Counted from the stretch's first letter, positions 17,502 through 26,852 are shown. The stretch is 46,730 bases of DNA from an uncultured Clostridia bacterium (GCA_947169745.1 CAMVQZ010000007.1:1-46730); one strand, 5' to 3'. The notes: generated by a model from the sequence alone, not told the origin. Program-made: numbers and translations.

Positions 17502-18194
17502 TTAAAAGAATATATCAAAATAATTCTCATCGTTTGCCATTGAGAAAACGCTTGTACCTGCAACGATAAAGTGATCCATCAGTTCAACACCGATAGCCGA
17601 GAGAGACCTTTTCAGCTTTATGGTAGTTTTTATATCCTTATCCGAGGGGTAAGAAACACCGCTGGGATGATTGTGAGAAATGTATGCATAACACGCCTTT
17701 TTCTGTACAGCAAGATCGATTATTCCTCTGATATATACTTCCGAAGCATTGATCGAGCCCTTGCTTATGACTCCGAAAAAGACTTCTTTATCATTTTTGT
17801 CTTTAAGAATAAGGATGACCTGTTCACCTTCAGCTCCGATAAAAGCAGAGGAGATCTTATCGATAAGGATTTTATTGTCATACTTTTTTTCGTCCGTAAT
17901 AAACTTGTCGTCAACATATTTTCTGCTCATATCAGGGAGGAGCTTTATCAGCATAATAGTATCATCATTCAGCCCGTAGTTTTCCAGCATTTTGACAGGG
18001 GCCTCAAAAACGGCCGAGAGGGAGCCGAAATCATCAAGGAGTTTTTTTGATATTTTTTCATTAAGTGTGCCCTTGGCAGAGTATGTAAGGAGAAATTCAA
18101 GAATTTCCTCATTTGAAAAGTCAGAGATGCCCGAGCGGATAAATCTTTCTGTATATTTGTTTTTTGTTTCTTTATAGTAATCCGATTTGATCAT
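17502..18194 (-). CDS. radC: RadC family protein with intact JAMM motif
   Basis: A 230-residue RadC-like protein: an N-terminal helical/HhH-like part (FSNEEILEFLLTY ... DDFGSLSAVFEAP) and a C-terminal JAB/MPN domain. The metal site is complete as HNHPSG plus the downstream Asp (His174, His176, Asp187). The role of RadC in DNA repair is disputed; the genes are frequent in mobile and defence islands. The ATG at 18194 is preceded by GAGGG and sits 10 bases after the stop of the upstream paralog. Longer readings would overlap that gene. Tandem paralog of the gene at 18205-18897. Confidence 0.85.
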   Translation of the reverse strand: MIKSDYYKETKNKYTERFIRSGISDFSNEEILEFLLTYSAKGTLNEKISKKLLDDFGSLSAVFEAPVKMLENYGLNDDTIMLIKLLPDMSRKYVDDKFITDEKKYDNKILIDKISSAFIGAEGEQVILILKDKNDKEVFFGVISKGSINASEVYIRGIIDLAVQKKACYAYISHNHPSGVSYPSDKDIKTTIKLKRSLSAIGVELMDHFIVAGTSVFSMANDENYFDIFF

Positions 18195-18204
18195 TTTGTT
18201 TCCC

Positions 18205-18897
18205 TCAAATGAATATTTCCCTGAATTGTTCGCTTCCGGACATTGAAAAAATCTCTCCTTCACAGAGGATATAGTGTTCAATAAGAGCCATTCCCACACC
18301 GGCAAGGGCAGTTCTCAGCTTAATTGTTGAGGAGACATCCTTGCTTGTAGGGAAAACGACGCCGTTGATTTTATTTGTTGCAATGACCGCAGAAGAAGCA
18401 TTATATTTCATCGCTATTCCGATAATATTTCTTATTGTATCATTATTTTCGTCTATAGGAGAATCCTGAATGATACCGCAATAAACTTCCATTCCCACAG
18501 GATCTCTAAGAAGGAGGAGTAGCTGTTCAGTTTTTGAATTACTCATTCTGGAAACGATGTTAGCGCTGATATTATCAAGGGGGTACTGTTTTTTGCTGTT
18601 ATAATTTCTGTCCTCAAGGTATCTGCCGATAACATTAGGATAAAATCTGAGAAAAACCGCTGTGCTTTCGGATACTCCTGCCTTTTTGAGATCCTCAGCA
18701 GAAGCGTCGAGAACCTTTGAGAGAGAACCGAAAGTATCAAGAAGATGATGAGCGATATAATTGGTATCCCTTCTCGGAATAACATAAAAGAGCAGAAGCT
18801 CCAGTATTTCATGATCACTGAAGCTTTCAAAGCCAGATGTCATATAGCGTTCCTTGAGCCGCTGTCTGTGTCCAGAATGAATAGAGTTTCCTTTCAT
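18205..18897 (-). CDS. RadC-like paralog with degenerate JAMM motif
   Basis: Also exactly 230 residues, with the same architecture as its downstream neighbour (FSDHEILELLLFY ... LDTFGSLSKVLDAS). The metal-binding HNHPSG is replaced by TNKING at the same residue numbers (Thr174, Lys176), while the Asp at 187 is kept. It should therefore not bind zinc in the canonical way and is probably not a metalloenzyme; a structural or regulatory partner is an inference. The ATG at 18897 has GGAGG six bases before it. A promoter at 18929-18957 excludes the longer start at 18957. Confidence 0.82.
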   Translation of the reverse strand: MKGNSIHSGHRQRLKERYMTSGFESFSDHEILELLLFYVIPRRDTNYIAHHLLDTFGSLSKVLDASAEDLKKAGVSESTAVFLRFYPNVIGRYLEDRNYNSKKQYPLDNISANIVSRMSNSKTEQLLLLLRDPVGMEVYCGIIQDSPIDENNDTIRNIIGIAMKYNASSAVIATNKINGVVFPTSKDVSSTIKLRTALAGVGMALIEHYILCEGEIFSMSGSEQFREIFI

Positions 18898-18928
18898 GCT
18901 TTCCTCCGGAAGATGTGTATTATATCTA

Positions 18929-18957
18929 ATTATATAATAATATGGTATTAAATACAA
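18929..18957 (-). promoter_or_regulatory. Promoter for the radC pair
   Basis: Minus strand: TTGTAT (18952-18957), a 17-base spacer, TATAAT (18929-18934). A second TATAAT-like box lies a few bases closer to the gene. It is back-to-back with the helicase promoter; the two -35 boxes are about 60 bases apart. Confidence 0.6.
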
Positions 18958-19018
18958 GCAATAGGCAGGAGAAATCTTTAATTTTTTGAAAAAACAGCTG
19001 TATTTTATATATTATTAT

Positions 19019-19047
19019 TTGCAAGTGTATATTATTTATTGTATAAT
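19019..19047 (+). promoter_or_regulatory. Promoter for the DUF4011 helicase gene
   Basis: TTGCAA (19019-19024), a 17-base spacer, TATAAT (19042-19047). Transcription would begin near 19054, leaving a leader of about 255 bases before the TTG start codon. Confidence 0.65.
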
Positions 19048-19053
19048 ATAAAC

Positions 19054-19311
19054 TAAAGTTGTTGTTGTTTATTAAGGAAACACTGATAAGATCCAGTGTC
19101 TGTATTTTACAGTCAGATTTTTAGTCAGGATGTGCCACATGAGTACATATAACCAGACGTTTATTTACTGATGAGAGTCTGGTGCAGGATGCCGGAAAAT
19201 ATGCAAGTGAGAGGGATGCTGAGCCGTAAGGCGAGATTCATTCAGTGGTTTCTTGAATATCAGGATCAGAAATAAATGATCTGATCCATATAATGCTGGA
19301 GGTGTATTTCA
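19054..19311 (+). promoter_or_regulatory. Hairpin-rich 5' leader of the helicase gene
   Basis: The untranslated leader holds at least five perfect or near-perfect stems: ACACTG/CAGTGT (19080-19099), CTGT/ACAG (19100-19112), ACCAGAC/GTCTGGT (19152-19183), GCC-GTAA-GGC with a GNRA loop (19223-19232), and GGATCAGA/TCTGATCC (19263-19287). The last lies just before the ribosome binding site. I do not recognise a known riboswitch. A structured regulatory RNA is possible but not shown. Confidence 0.4.
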
Positions 19312-22300
19312 TTGAGTGAAAAAGAGAATAGTGTAATTGATACTGCTGAAGACGAAGCAGTGGATAAGAGCGATTTGATCCAGGAAAACAGTTCGTCAGA
19401 AATACCAGTAGCTGCAGAGGACGAACATGAGATTTCATCACCTGAGGAGAAGGAAGATAATCTTCAGGAGGTTTCCGATGTTCCGGCTCAGGAAAAGCCT
19501 GCGGATGAGGAAGGAAACAAGGAAAGTTCAGACTCTGGGGAAGAACCGTCAGACAAGGCTGAAGCAGAACCGGAGACATCCAAACAGGGGTCATTGACAG
19601 TTGAAGTTGATATGCTTTCGGTTGTAAACTTTGCTCTTCAGCAAAACGGCGAGAAAGTAATAAGGAAGATAGTAATAAAAAACAGCTCCGAAAAACGGAT
19701 AGAGGATATAGAGCTCCGGATAAGCTCCGGATCAGATATTTGCTTGCCATATACTCAGCATATTGATTTCATACCCGGAAATTCCGAATATGAGATGAAG
19801 GACATAGGACTTATCCTGAGCAGCGAAAAGATTTCTGTTCTCACAGAAAGAATGACCGATCAGTTATTCATTGATTTTTATTGTGCTGACCAACAAATTT
19901 TCAGAACAACAAAGGAACTGACAGCGCTTGCATACGATCAATGGCAGGGACTGCTTTATGATCCTGCCCTGCTTTGTTCATATATAATGCCGAATCATCC
20001 GGAGGTAATAAAGATCATCTCCAAAGCTTCCGGTATACTTGAAAAATGGGGTGAGGATCCTTCCTTCGAGGGATATCAGAGCCAGGATCCCAACCGGATA
20101 CTGAGACAGGCTGCTGCGATATATGAAGCTCTGAGGGAGGAAAAGATAGCCTATTCGGTCACACCCGCAAGCTTTGAGGAGGTCGGTCAGAGGATAAGAC
20201 TTTGCGACGCAGTAATGGAAAACAAGATGGGAAATTGTATGGATCTTACCTTGTTTTACGTTTCTGCTCTTGAATCAGTGGGCATACATCCGATCCTCAT
20301 CATAAAGGCAGGACATATTTTTACCGGCCTGTGGCTGGAGGACAAGTCATTTCCTGAGATAATCCAGGATGACCCGTCTATACTTACAAAGAATACTGCC
20401 GAAGGAGTAAACGAGATTGCTGTTGTAGAGAGCACGATGTTTACCACAGGAAGCAATTCTGATTTTGACGCTGCGATGGAAGAGGCTCAGAGCGAAATAC
20501 CCTCAGCGCTTATATTCATTGATGTCACACGGGCTAGGAAGAGCGGGATAAGACCGATTCCCATGAGGATAAAGACCGAAAACGGTTATGAAATAAAGAA
20601 CGATCAGGCTCCAGAAGAAAGCCCGCTGTCTGCAGCCCCGAAAAAGCTTATACAGACTGCTTCCGACAGTATTGCAGAGGATTCATCTCTTACGAAGAGG
20701 CAGCAATGGGAAAGAAAGCTTCTTGATCTGGGGCTGAGAAATTCCCTTATCAATTTCAGATTATCAAAATCCACTGTTCCTCTCATGATTCCATCCATAG
20801 ATAGTCTTGAGGATGCACTTGCAGACGGAGAAGATTTCAGCATTCTTCCCAGACCTGATGATATCAGGATAGGAGAGGGTTCCCTTTTTGAAAACCTTCA
20901 TAAGCTGGGAGAATGTGGGGAGCTTATACTTTCAGAATTCAAAAACCACCGTCTGCGTTCCGTGTATACTGCAGCAGAACTGGAAAAGAATATCAAGGAG
21001 CTGTACCGTAGCGCAAAAACGTCCATAGAAGAGAACGGTGCAAATACGTTGTATATTGCCCTGGGGCTTCTGAGGTGGTATGAAACAGAGAAGAGCACCA
21101 GACCCAGATATGCACCAATTCTTCTGCTTCCAGTAGATATTGTGAGAAAATCAGCCGCAAAGGGATATACTATCAGGCTCAGGGACGATGATATCCAGTT
21201 CAATATAACTATCCTGGAGAAGCTCAAGCAGGATTTTGAGATAGTAATTGACGGACTCGATCCTCTTCCTGCTGATGAACACGGTGTTAACACAAGAAAG
21301 GTATATTCTATCATAAGAAAGGCTGTAATGTCCCGGAAAAACTGGGATGTATTGGAGTCTGCATATATCGGCATATTCTCATTTTCACAGTTTGTAATGT
21401 GGAATGACATCAGGAACCGCTCAGAGGATCTGGAAAAAAACAAGATAGTAAAAAGCCTGATAGACGGAAAGCTTGATTGGGATGCGAAAGAAATGGAGAT
21501 AGGGGAAGAAGTCTCCGAAAATGATGTTTTCCTTCCCGTACCTGCTGATGCTTCCCAGCTTTATGCCATAAAAGCCGCGACTAAGGGTGAGAGCTTTGTT
21601 CTCCATGGTCCTCCGGGAACCGGAAAGTCCCAGACGATCACCGCAATAATTGCAAATTCACTTGCAAATGGAAAAAAGGTACTTTTTGTTGCAGAAAAGA
21701 TGGCTGCTCTTGAGGTTGTACAGAAGAGACTTGAAAAAATAGGCATTGGTGATTTCTGTCTGGAGCTTCATTCAAACAAAACAAAGAAAAGAGATCTGCT
21801 GGAACAGCTGAGAAAAGCGTCCGAGGTCACTAAATACCATTCCACAGACGAATACGCATTAAAGGCTGAGGAAATATCAAAACTCAGATCGGATCTTAAT
21901 TATTACTCAAAGTCACTTCACAAAAGAAGGGAATGCGGACGATCTCTTTATGAAATCATAGGAGATTATGAGATAAACAGCGGTTATCCTGATATTCCAA
22001 TGTTTCCGTCTAAGATAATAAACAGTATCGACCAGCAGTCCTATGAAAATATGAATACTATTGTCAAGAGACTGGTAACAGCCGGAAGGGCAGTTGGTCA
22101 TCCGATGGCCCATCCTCTTTCCCCGGTCAGAGCCGAGGAATACTCTCAGCGTATCAGACTTTCTCTTGATGAAATTATATCATCATACAGAAAAGCTCTC
22201 GATGATGCCGGAGATATACTTTCGGAGTATACGTCAGTTACAGAAATGCCGGTAAGCAGTCATTCACAGATAGAAACAGTAGTAAAGGCTGTCAGGGAGG

Positions 22301-25300
22301 CTGTATTGTGGTCATCTGTTCCCAGAATGTGGAGAGAGGCGGATAATATAAATACACTTGTTTTCGGCATCTGGGAAATGTGTGAGCATTTCAGGACATA
22401 CTGGTCAATGTATGCAACTCTTTCACAGAGATGGAAGCCCGATTTCTTTGCACTTGACGGTAAGACGCTTATGAATGAATACAGAGATGTCTCATCAAAG
22501 TGGGCTATCTCCAAGGCTCTGGGAATCGGAAAGCTTACAAAGCAGATCGGACAGTATACAGATACCCAGGTGGGAAAAGAAGAGCTGGAAGCGATAATAC
22601 GCTCTCTTTGTGACTACCAGACGGAAAAACAGGAGGCAGAGCGTCTCTTTGAGTATTACGGAGGCGGTCTTGAGGAGCTGTATCAGGGCAGTCAGACAGA
22701 CTGGAACAAGATTTCAAATCTTGCATCCCAGGCAAAAGAAAGCGCCGTCAGACTTGCGGATATAACAGGCTCTGATGATTTCAGGATAAAATGCTGCGGC
22801 AGAGACGGGATGAAGGAGTTGGCAGAGAAGCTTCCGGAGAAGATATCCGCCTTGGAAGCAGCAAAACAGGAATTTTATTCTGCGCTTGAAATTGTCAGTC
22901 CCAGTGATGAAAGCTGGATTGAAAGTGAAAAGGAGCTTTGTGATGAGATCAGCTCACATTCAGACGAGTTGAGGGAATGGATCGCCTGGAACAGCGTTGC
23001 ATCAGAAGCAAGGAATGCAGGTCTGGATATCGTTTTACAGGCATACCTTTCAGGAATGGAACACGGTCAGATAGAGGGTGCCTTCAGAAAGTCCCTTTCA
23101 AAGTCTCTTGCTGTCAATATTATTGATTCCAGCCGTGTCCTGAATAAATTCACAGGCAATACCTTTAATGACAAGATAGACCAGTTCAGACAGCTTGACA
23201 AGGAGCTGATAAAGCAGTCTAAAAAGGAAATCTATTGTCGTCTTGCGTCAAAGGTTCCGAATTTCACGAGAGAAGCGGCGCAGAATTCAGAGCTTGGAAT
23301 ACTCCAGAGAGCGATCAGAAGCTCCGGCAGAGGTCTCAGCATAAGAAAGCTTCTGGATCAGCTTCCGAATCTTCTCCCGAGACTTTGCCCGTGTATGCTG
23401 ATGAGTCCTATTTCAGCAGCTCAGTATCTTGATCCTGCAAGAGAGCCCTTTGATATAGTGGTATTTGACGAAGCCTCGCAGATGCCTACCTGTAAAGCTG
23501 TCGGTGCACTGGCAAGGGCAGAGAATGCAGTAATTGTAGGTGATCCGAAGCAGATGCCTCCGACTTCATTCTTTGTTAATAATACGATAGATGAAGAAAA
23601 CATGGATATTGAGGATATGGAGAGTATTCTTGATGATTGCCTTGCACTGAATATGCCACAGACTCATCTTCTGTGGCACTACAGAAGCCGTCACGAGAGC
23701 CTGATAGCCTTCAGTAACCGTGAATTCTATGAAAACAAGCTGTACACCTTCCCGTCAGTGAATGACAGAGAAAGAAAGGTGACTTTTGTCAAAACAGACG
23801 GTATTTTTGACCGCGGCAAGACAAGACAGAACAAGATCGAGGCCAGGGCTGTTGTGGATGAGATAATCAGCAGATATAAAAATGAGGATCAGAGAGCCCA
23901 GAGTATCGGAGTTGTCACCTTTAATATCAACCAGAAAAACCTTATCGAAGATATGCTTAATGAAGTGTGTGTTGAAGATACAGAGCTTGAAAACTGGATA
24001 TACAATTCTTCAGAGCCGTTATTTGTCAAGAATCTTGAAAATGTTCAGGGTGATGAAAGAGACGTGATACTGTTTTCTGTAGGATACGGTCCCGATAGTA
24101 ACGGAAGAGTTTCGATGAATTTTGGCCCTCTCAATCGTGAGGGAGGATGGCGCAGGCTCAATGTTGCCGTGTCAAGAGCGAGATGTGAAATGAAGGTATT
24201 CAGTTCAATGACTGCCGATATGATAAATCTTTCATCCACATCCGCAGAGGGTGTTGCCGCGCTGAAAGAATTTATCGCATATGCTGCCGGAAAAGAGCTT
24301 CCGGCCGATGAAAACTCAGTTGGTTCATCGGATGAAAGCATAAGCGGAATCCCGGCATCGATCTGCGCTGCTCTGAAGGAAAACGGATACGATACAGATC
24401 TGATGGTAGGGCATTCAGAATATAAGATAGATATCGGAGTAATAGACCCTGATTCTCCGGAAAAGTATATCCTTGGTATTCTTCTTGACGGACCGGGCTA
24501 TGGACAGTCAAAAACGGCAAGGGATCGTGAGATAGGTCAGATATCCGTACTCGGCGGGCTCGGATGGCGTATTCTCAGAGTCTGGTCAATGGATTGGTGG
24601 GATAACCGTAAGAAAGAAATAAATCGTATACTGAATCAGCTGGAGAGTATCAGAAAAGGAGAATATACGGATAACCGGGAGGATGAAAAGGAGGATGATC
24701 CGGATATTCAGACTGGCAGCGAGATGACGCATGAGAGTGAGATCAGAACATATACAAGTGCAAAGCTTCCCTATAATGCTACAACTCCTGACGAACTGAT
24801 CACCTCGAAGTATTATGATATCATAGTCAGAAAAATGAAAAAGGTCATAGATCAGGAGGCTCCTGTATGTCAGGGCTACCTTGTCCGGAAGATCATCAAG
24901 AGCTTTGGTATTCCAAGAAACAGTTCAAAGCTGCAGGATTATATGAATAACATTCTTTCAAAGCTCTACTTTACAAAAACCAGACAGGGCGAGGAAACCA
25001 TTTTCTGGAATGAAAATGTCAAACCGTCATCATATACAGATTTCAGATCAGACGGCCAGGATGACGATCACCGCGACATTACAGAGGTTCCGCTTTCAGA
25101 GGGCGTTAATGCTGTATTGTATGTGCTCTATAATGAAGTAAGCCTTAAGAAGCCTGATCTTGTCAAAGAAAGTGCAAAGATAATGAATTACAGAAGCGGA
25201 AGTAATATCACAGCATTTTTTGAAAAAGCAGTCGATACAGCTCTTTCGGAAGGATTAGCCCAGACCGATGGTGACGGAAACTGCACACTGACTGAAAATG

Positions 25301-25323
25301 GTATGAAACGGGAAGAAAAGTAA
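19312..25323 (+). CDS. Giant DUF4011 / superfamily-1 helicase / DUF3320 protein with transglutaminase-like and Vsr-like domains
   Basis: A 2003-residue protein. Order: acidic disordered N-terminus (1-85); a domain with transglutaminase-like Cys309 (NCMDLT) and His335 (AGHIFTGLW); DUF4011 (about 460-640, QQWERKLLDLGLRNSLINFR); SF1 helicase with Walker A GPPGTGKS (Lys772), a long coiled insert, Walker B VVFDEAS (Asp1386-Glu1387), GDPKQMPP (about 1410) and motif VI NVAVSRAR (about 1617-1624); a Vsr/MTES_1575-like domain (about 1700-1780, ending GLGWRILRVWSMDWW); and DUF3320-like plus helical C-terminal parts. Related helicase-nuclease proteins occur in defence islands. The usual acidic residue of the nuclease core (ECDG) reads LLDG here. 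TTG start with GGAGG nine bases upstream. Single-gene transcript ending at a strong terminator. Confidence 0.85.
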   Translation: MSEKENSVIDTAEDEAVDKSDLIQENSSSEIPVAAEDEHEISSPEEKEDNLQEVSDVPAQEKPADEEGNKESSDSGEEPSDKAEAEPETSKQGSLTVEVDMLSVVNFALQQNGEKVIRKIVIKNSSEKRIEDIELRISSGSDICLPYTQHIDFIPGNSEYEMKDIGLILSSEKISVLTERMTDQLFIDFYCADQQIFRTTKELTALAYDQWQGLLYDPALLCSYIMPNHPEVIKIISKASGILEKWGEDPSFEGYQSQDPNRILRQAAAIYEALREEKIAYSVTPASFEEVGQRIRLCDAVMENKMGNCMDLTLFYVSALESVGIHPILIIKAGHIFTGLWLEDKSFPEIIQDDPSILTKNTAEGVNEIAVVESTMFTTGSNSDFDAAMEEAQSEIPSALIFIDVTRARKSGIRPIPMRIKTENGYEIKNDQAPEESPLSAAPKKLIQTASDSIAEDSSLTKRQQWERKLLDLGLRNSLINFRLSKSTVPLMIPSIDSLEDALADGEDFSILPRPDDIRIGEGSLFENLHKLGECGELILSEFKNHRLRSVYTAAELEKNIKELYRSAKTSIEENGANTLYIALGLLRWYETEKSTRPRYAPILLLPVDIVRKSAAKGYTIRLRDDDIQFNITILEKLKQDFEIVIDGLDPLPADEHGVNTRKVYSIIRKAVMSRKNWDVLESAYIGIFSFSQFVMWNDIRNRSEDLEKNKIVKSLIDGKLDWDAKEMEIGEEVSENDVFLPVPADASQLYAIKAATKGESFVLHGPPGTGKSQTITAIIANSLANGKKVLFVAEKMAALEVVQKRLEKIGIGDFCLELHSNKTKKRDLLEQLRKASEVTKYHSTDEYALKAEEISKLRSDLNYYSKSLHKRRECGRSLYEIIGDYEINSGYPDIPMFPSKIINSIDQQSYENMNTIVKRLVTAGRAVGHPMAHPLSPVRAEEYSQRIRLSLDEIISSYRKALDDAGDILSEYTSVTEMPVSSHSQIETVVKAVREAVLWSSVPRMWREADNINTLVFGIWEMCEHFRTYWSMYATLSQRWKPDFFALDGKTLMNEYRDVSSKWAISKALGIGKLTKQIGQYTDTQVGKEELEAIIRSLCDYQTEKQEAERLFEYYGGGLEELYQGSQTDWNKISNLASQAKESAVRLADITGSDDFRIKCCGRDGMKELAEKLPEKISALEAAKQEFYSALEIVSPSDESWIESEKELCDEISSHSDELREWIAWNSVASEARNAGLDIVLQAYLSGMEHGQIEGAFRKSLSKSLAVNIIDSSRVLNKFTGNTFNDKIDQFRQLDKELIKQSKKEIYCRLASKVPNFTREAAQNSELGILQRAIRSSGRGLSIRKLLDQLPNLLPRLCPCMLMSPISAAQYLDPAREPFDIVVFDEASQMPTCKAVGALARAENAVIVGDPKQMPPTSFFVNNTIDEENMDIEDMESILDDCLALNMPQTHLLWHYRSRHESLIAFSNREFYENKLYTFPSVNDRERKVTFVKTDGIFDRGKTRQNKIEARAVVDEIISRYKNEDQRAQSIGVVTFNINQKNLIEDMLNEVCVEDTELENWIYNSSEPLFVKNLENVQGDERDVILFSVGYGPDSNGRVSMNFGPLNREGGWRRLNVAVSRARCEMKVFSSMTADMINLSSTSAEGVAALKEFIAYAAGKELPADENSVGSSDESISGIPASICAALKENGYDTDLMVGHSEYKIDIGVIDPDSPEKYILGILLDGPGYGQSKTARDREIGQISVLGGLGWRILRVWSMDWWDNRKKEINRILNQLESIRKGEYTDNREDEKEDDPDIQTGSEMTHESEIRTYTSAKLPYNATTPDELITSKYYDIIVRKMKKVIDQEAPVCQGYLVRKIIKSFGIPRNSSKLQDYMNNILSKLYFTKTRQGEETIFWNENVKPSSYTDFRSDGQDDDHRDITEVPLSEGVNAVLYVLYNEVSLKKPDLVKESAKIMNYRSGSNITAFFEKAVDTALSEGLAQTDGDGNCTLTENGMKREEK

Positions 25324-25343
25324 GCAGAAAACCAGACAAAAAT

Positions 25344-25386
25344 AAAACAGCAGGTCTTGAATTTGAGCAGGACCTGCTGTTTTATT
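25344..25386. terminator. Strong bidirectional terminator after the helicase gene
   Basis: A 13-bp perfect stem AAAACAGCAGGTC (25344-25356) with GACCTGCTGTTTT (25371-25383) and a 14-base loop, then a T-rich stretch. It lies between the convergent helicase and histidine kinase genes. Confidence 0.9.
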
Positions 25387-25503
25387 TCTTTTATATAATT
25401 CCATTACTGTGATAAACTGAAGGCTCCGTCCAAGGTTATTTTGCTGTCAGCGGACAGCGTCCAAAGGCTTGTGAAGTCTTGAATAATAGCATCAGAGCTC
25501 GGA

Positions 25504-26850
25504 TCACTTGTAATTTTCAAAGCTTACATGGAAGGAGGTACCATTTTCCCTGGAGCTTTCCGCTGTGATCCCGGCAGATAACTGTTCCGCCATCCCTTTG
25601 ATTATAGGCAGACCCAATCCGTGACCTTTGCGGACATTCCTGGTTTTGTCTCCCCGATAAAACCTGTCGAAGATGTGGGGGAGATCCTCCGGCTCGATAT
25701 AGCTTGAAGAATTATGCACCGTCAGGACTGATCTTTTCTTGGAAGCGGTCACCCGGACAGTAACACAACCCTTGTCTGCTTCGTACTTGATCGCATTTTC
25801 AATAAGACTTGTACAAATACGCTTAACATAATCCTCTGTTGCTGATATCCGCACATTTTCCTCTATTTCTTCCTCAAGTCTTATTTCTCTTTCATATGCC
25901 ACTGATTCCAGCTGCATTACGCATTTTTCAGCAATACCGGAGAGATCTGTTTCCGTGAGGATAAGCTTTTTATCCTCCTTGTCAAGGGATGAAAGTGTAA
26001 GCATTTCATTGACCATATTCATCATTTCCTTGCCGGCAGAATCAGAGCTTTCTATCCACTGCATCTGCTCAGCAACAGTGGATTCAGGATCCTCTTTGAG
26101 AATACTGGTATTTGCAAGGATGACAGTGATGGGCGTTTTAAGGTCGTGGGAAATATCCGCAACGAATTGCCGCTCCATTTCGATTGCATCCTCCATAGGC
26201 TTTGCTGCGATTTTTGAAAGCCTGACACTAATGAGGAAAAGTATCCCCAGCAGGATAATGAAGGCTGCTGCCAGAAGAATATACGTTGTCAGTAGCCGGT
26301 TATTGATGTATGATACATCAGTAACAGCTATTTTGTAGTTATCTCCGTGCTTTTCCTTGAAATAATATACATTCATATCTGACAGGATACCGAAGTCCTC
26401 TGCCTGACCGACTATTTTTCTGACAATTTCCCCCGTGTCGCCTTCGTATGCGATATCCTCAGATATTATTGTGTAATTATCTGATTTTTCATTGTAAAAA
26501 ATTGTTGTGATATTGTCGTCCTTGAATCTTTGTACCGGTTCTTCATTTTTGTCAGCACGTTTATTCCCGCTGAAATCCTTTGCATCTGCAGAGTCACCGT
26601 CCGGTGTATTATTGCTGCTATCGCTTTCCTCTGTCTGATTACGGAAAAAACCGTGATCTTTAAATATAAGCTCATCACTGCCGTTTTCAGATGAATTCCA
26701 CGGCTTCAGAACCAGCTCCATAACACTTTTCAGTTCCTTGTAATTGTTGTGGTAGGTTTCTATCCCGATAAGCACAAATGTCAGAAGAAGGATCAGCCCG
26801 GTTATTCCCAGGTTAAGCAAAACAAATCTTTTTCTGTAGGCTTTGATCAT
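25504..26850 (-). CDS. Sensor histidine kinase
   Basis: A 448-residue membrane kinase with a transmembrane helix near residues 9-30, an outside sensor region (about 33-180) with a low-complexity Ser/Asn/Asp stretch, and a second helix (about 185-210). The HisKA domain has the phospho-acceptor in ADISHDLKTPITVILAN. The HATPase_c domain has the N-box SLIENAIKY, HIFDRFYRGDKTR and GHGLGLPI. The extracellular signal is unknown. The start codon follows the regulator gene by two bases, with GGAGGG inside the regulator's last codons, so expression is coupled. No target genes are adjacent. Confidence 0.93.
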   Translation of the reverse strand: MIKAYRKRFVLLNLGITGLILLLTFVLIGIETYHNNYKELKSVMELVLKPWNSSENGSDELIFKDHGFFRNQTEESDSSNNTPDGDSADAKDFSGNKRADKNEEPVQRFKDDNITTIFYNEKSDNYTIISEDIAYEGDTGEIVRKIVGQAEDFGILSDMNVYYFKEKHGDNYKIAVTDVSYINNRLLTTYILLAAAFIILLGILFLISVRLSKIAAKPMEDAIEMERQFVADISHDLKTPITVILANTSILKEDPESTVAEQMQWIESSDSAGKEMMNMVNEMLTLSSLDKEDKKLILTETDLSGIAEKCVMQLESVAYEREIRLEEEIEENVRISATEDYVKRICTSLIENAIKYEADKGCVTVRVTASKKRSVLTVHNSSSYIEPEDLPHIFDRFYRGDKTRNVRKGHGLGLPIIKGMAEQLSAGITAESSRENGTSFHVSFENYK

Positions 26851-26852
26851 AT

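Noticed and set aside
18195-18305. Longer N-terminus (37 extra residues) for the downstream RadC gene
   Set aside because: It would overlap the upstream radC-like gene; the ATG at 18194 has a good GAGGG site and matches the paralog's length exactly.
19150-19205. Hammerhead ribozyme suggested by CTGATGAG in the helicase leader
   Set aside because: The required stem II closing pair and correctly placed GAAA could not be formed, so the match is only to the short core motif.
25384-25503. GTCCAAGG...GCGTCCAAAGG near-repeat with a CTGTC/GACAG hairpin between the helicase terminator and the kinase gene
   Set aside because: Too short and weak to call an element or terminator on its own.
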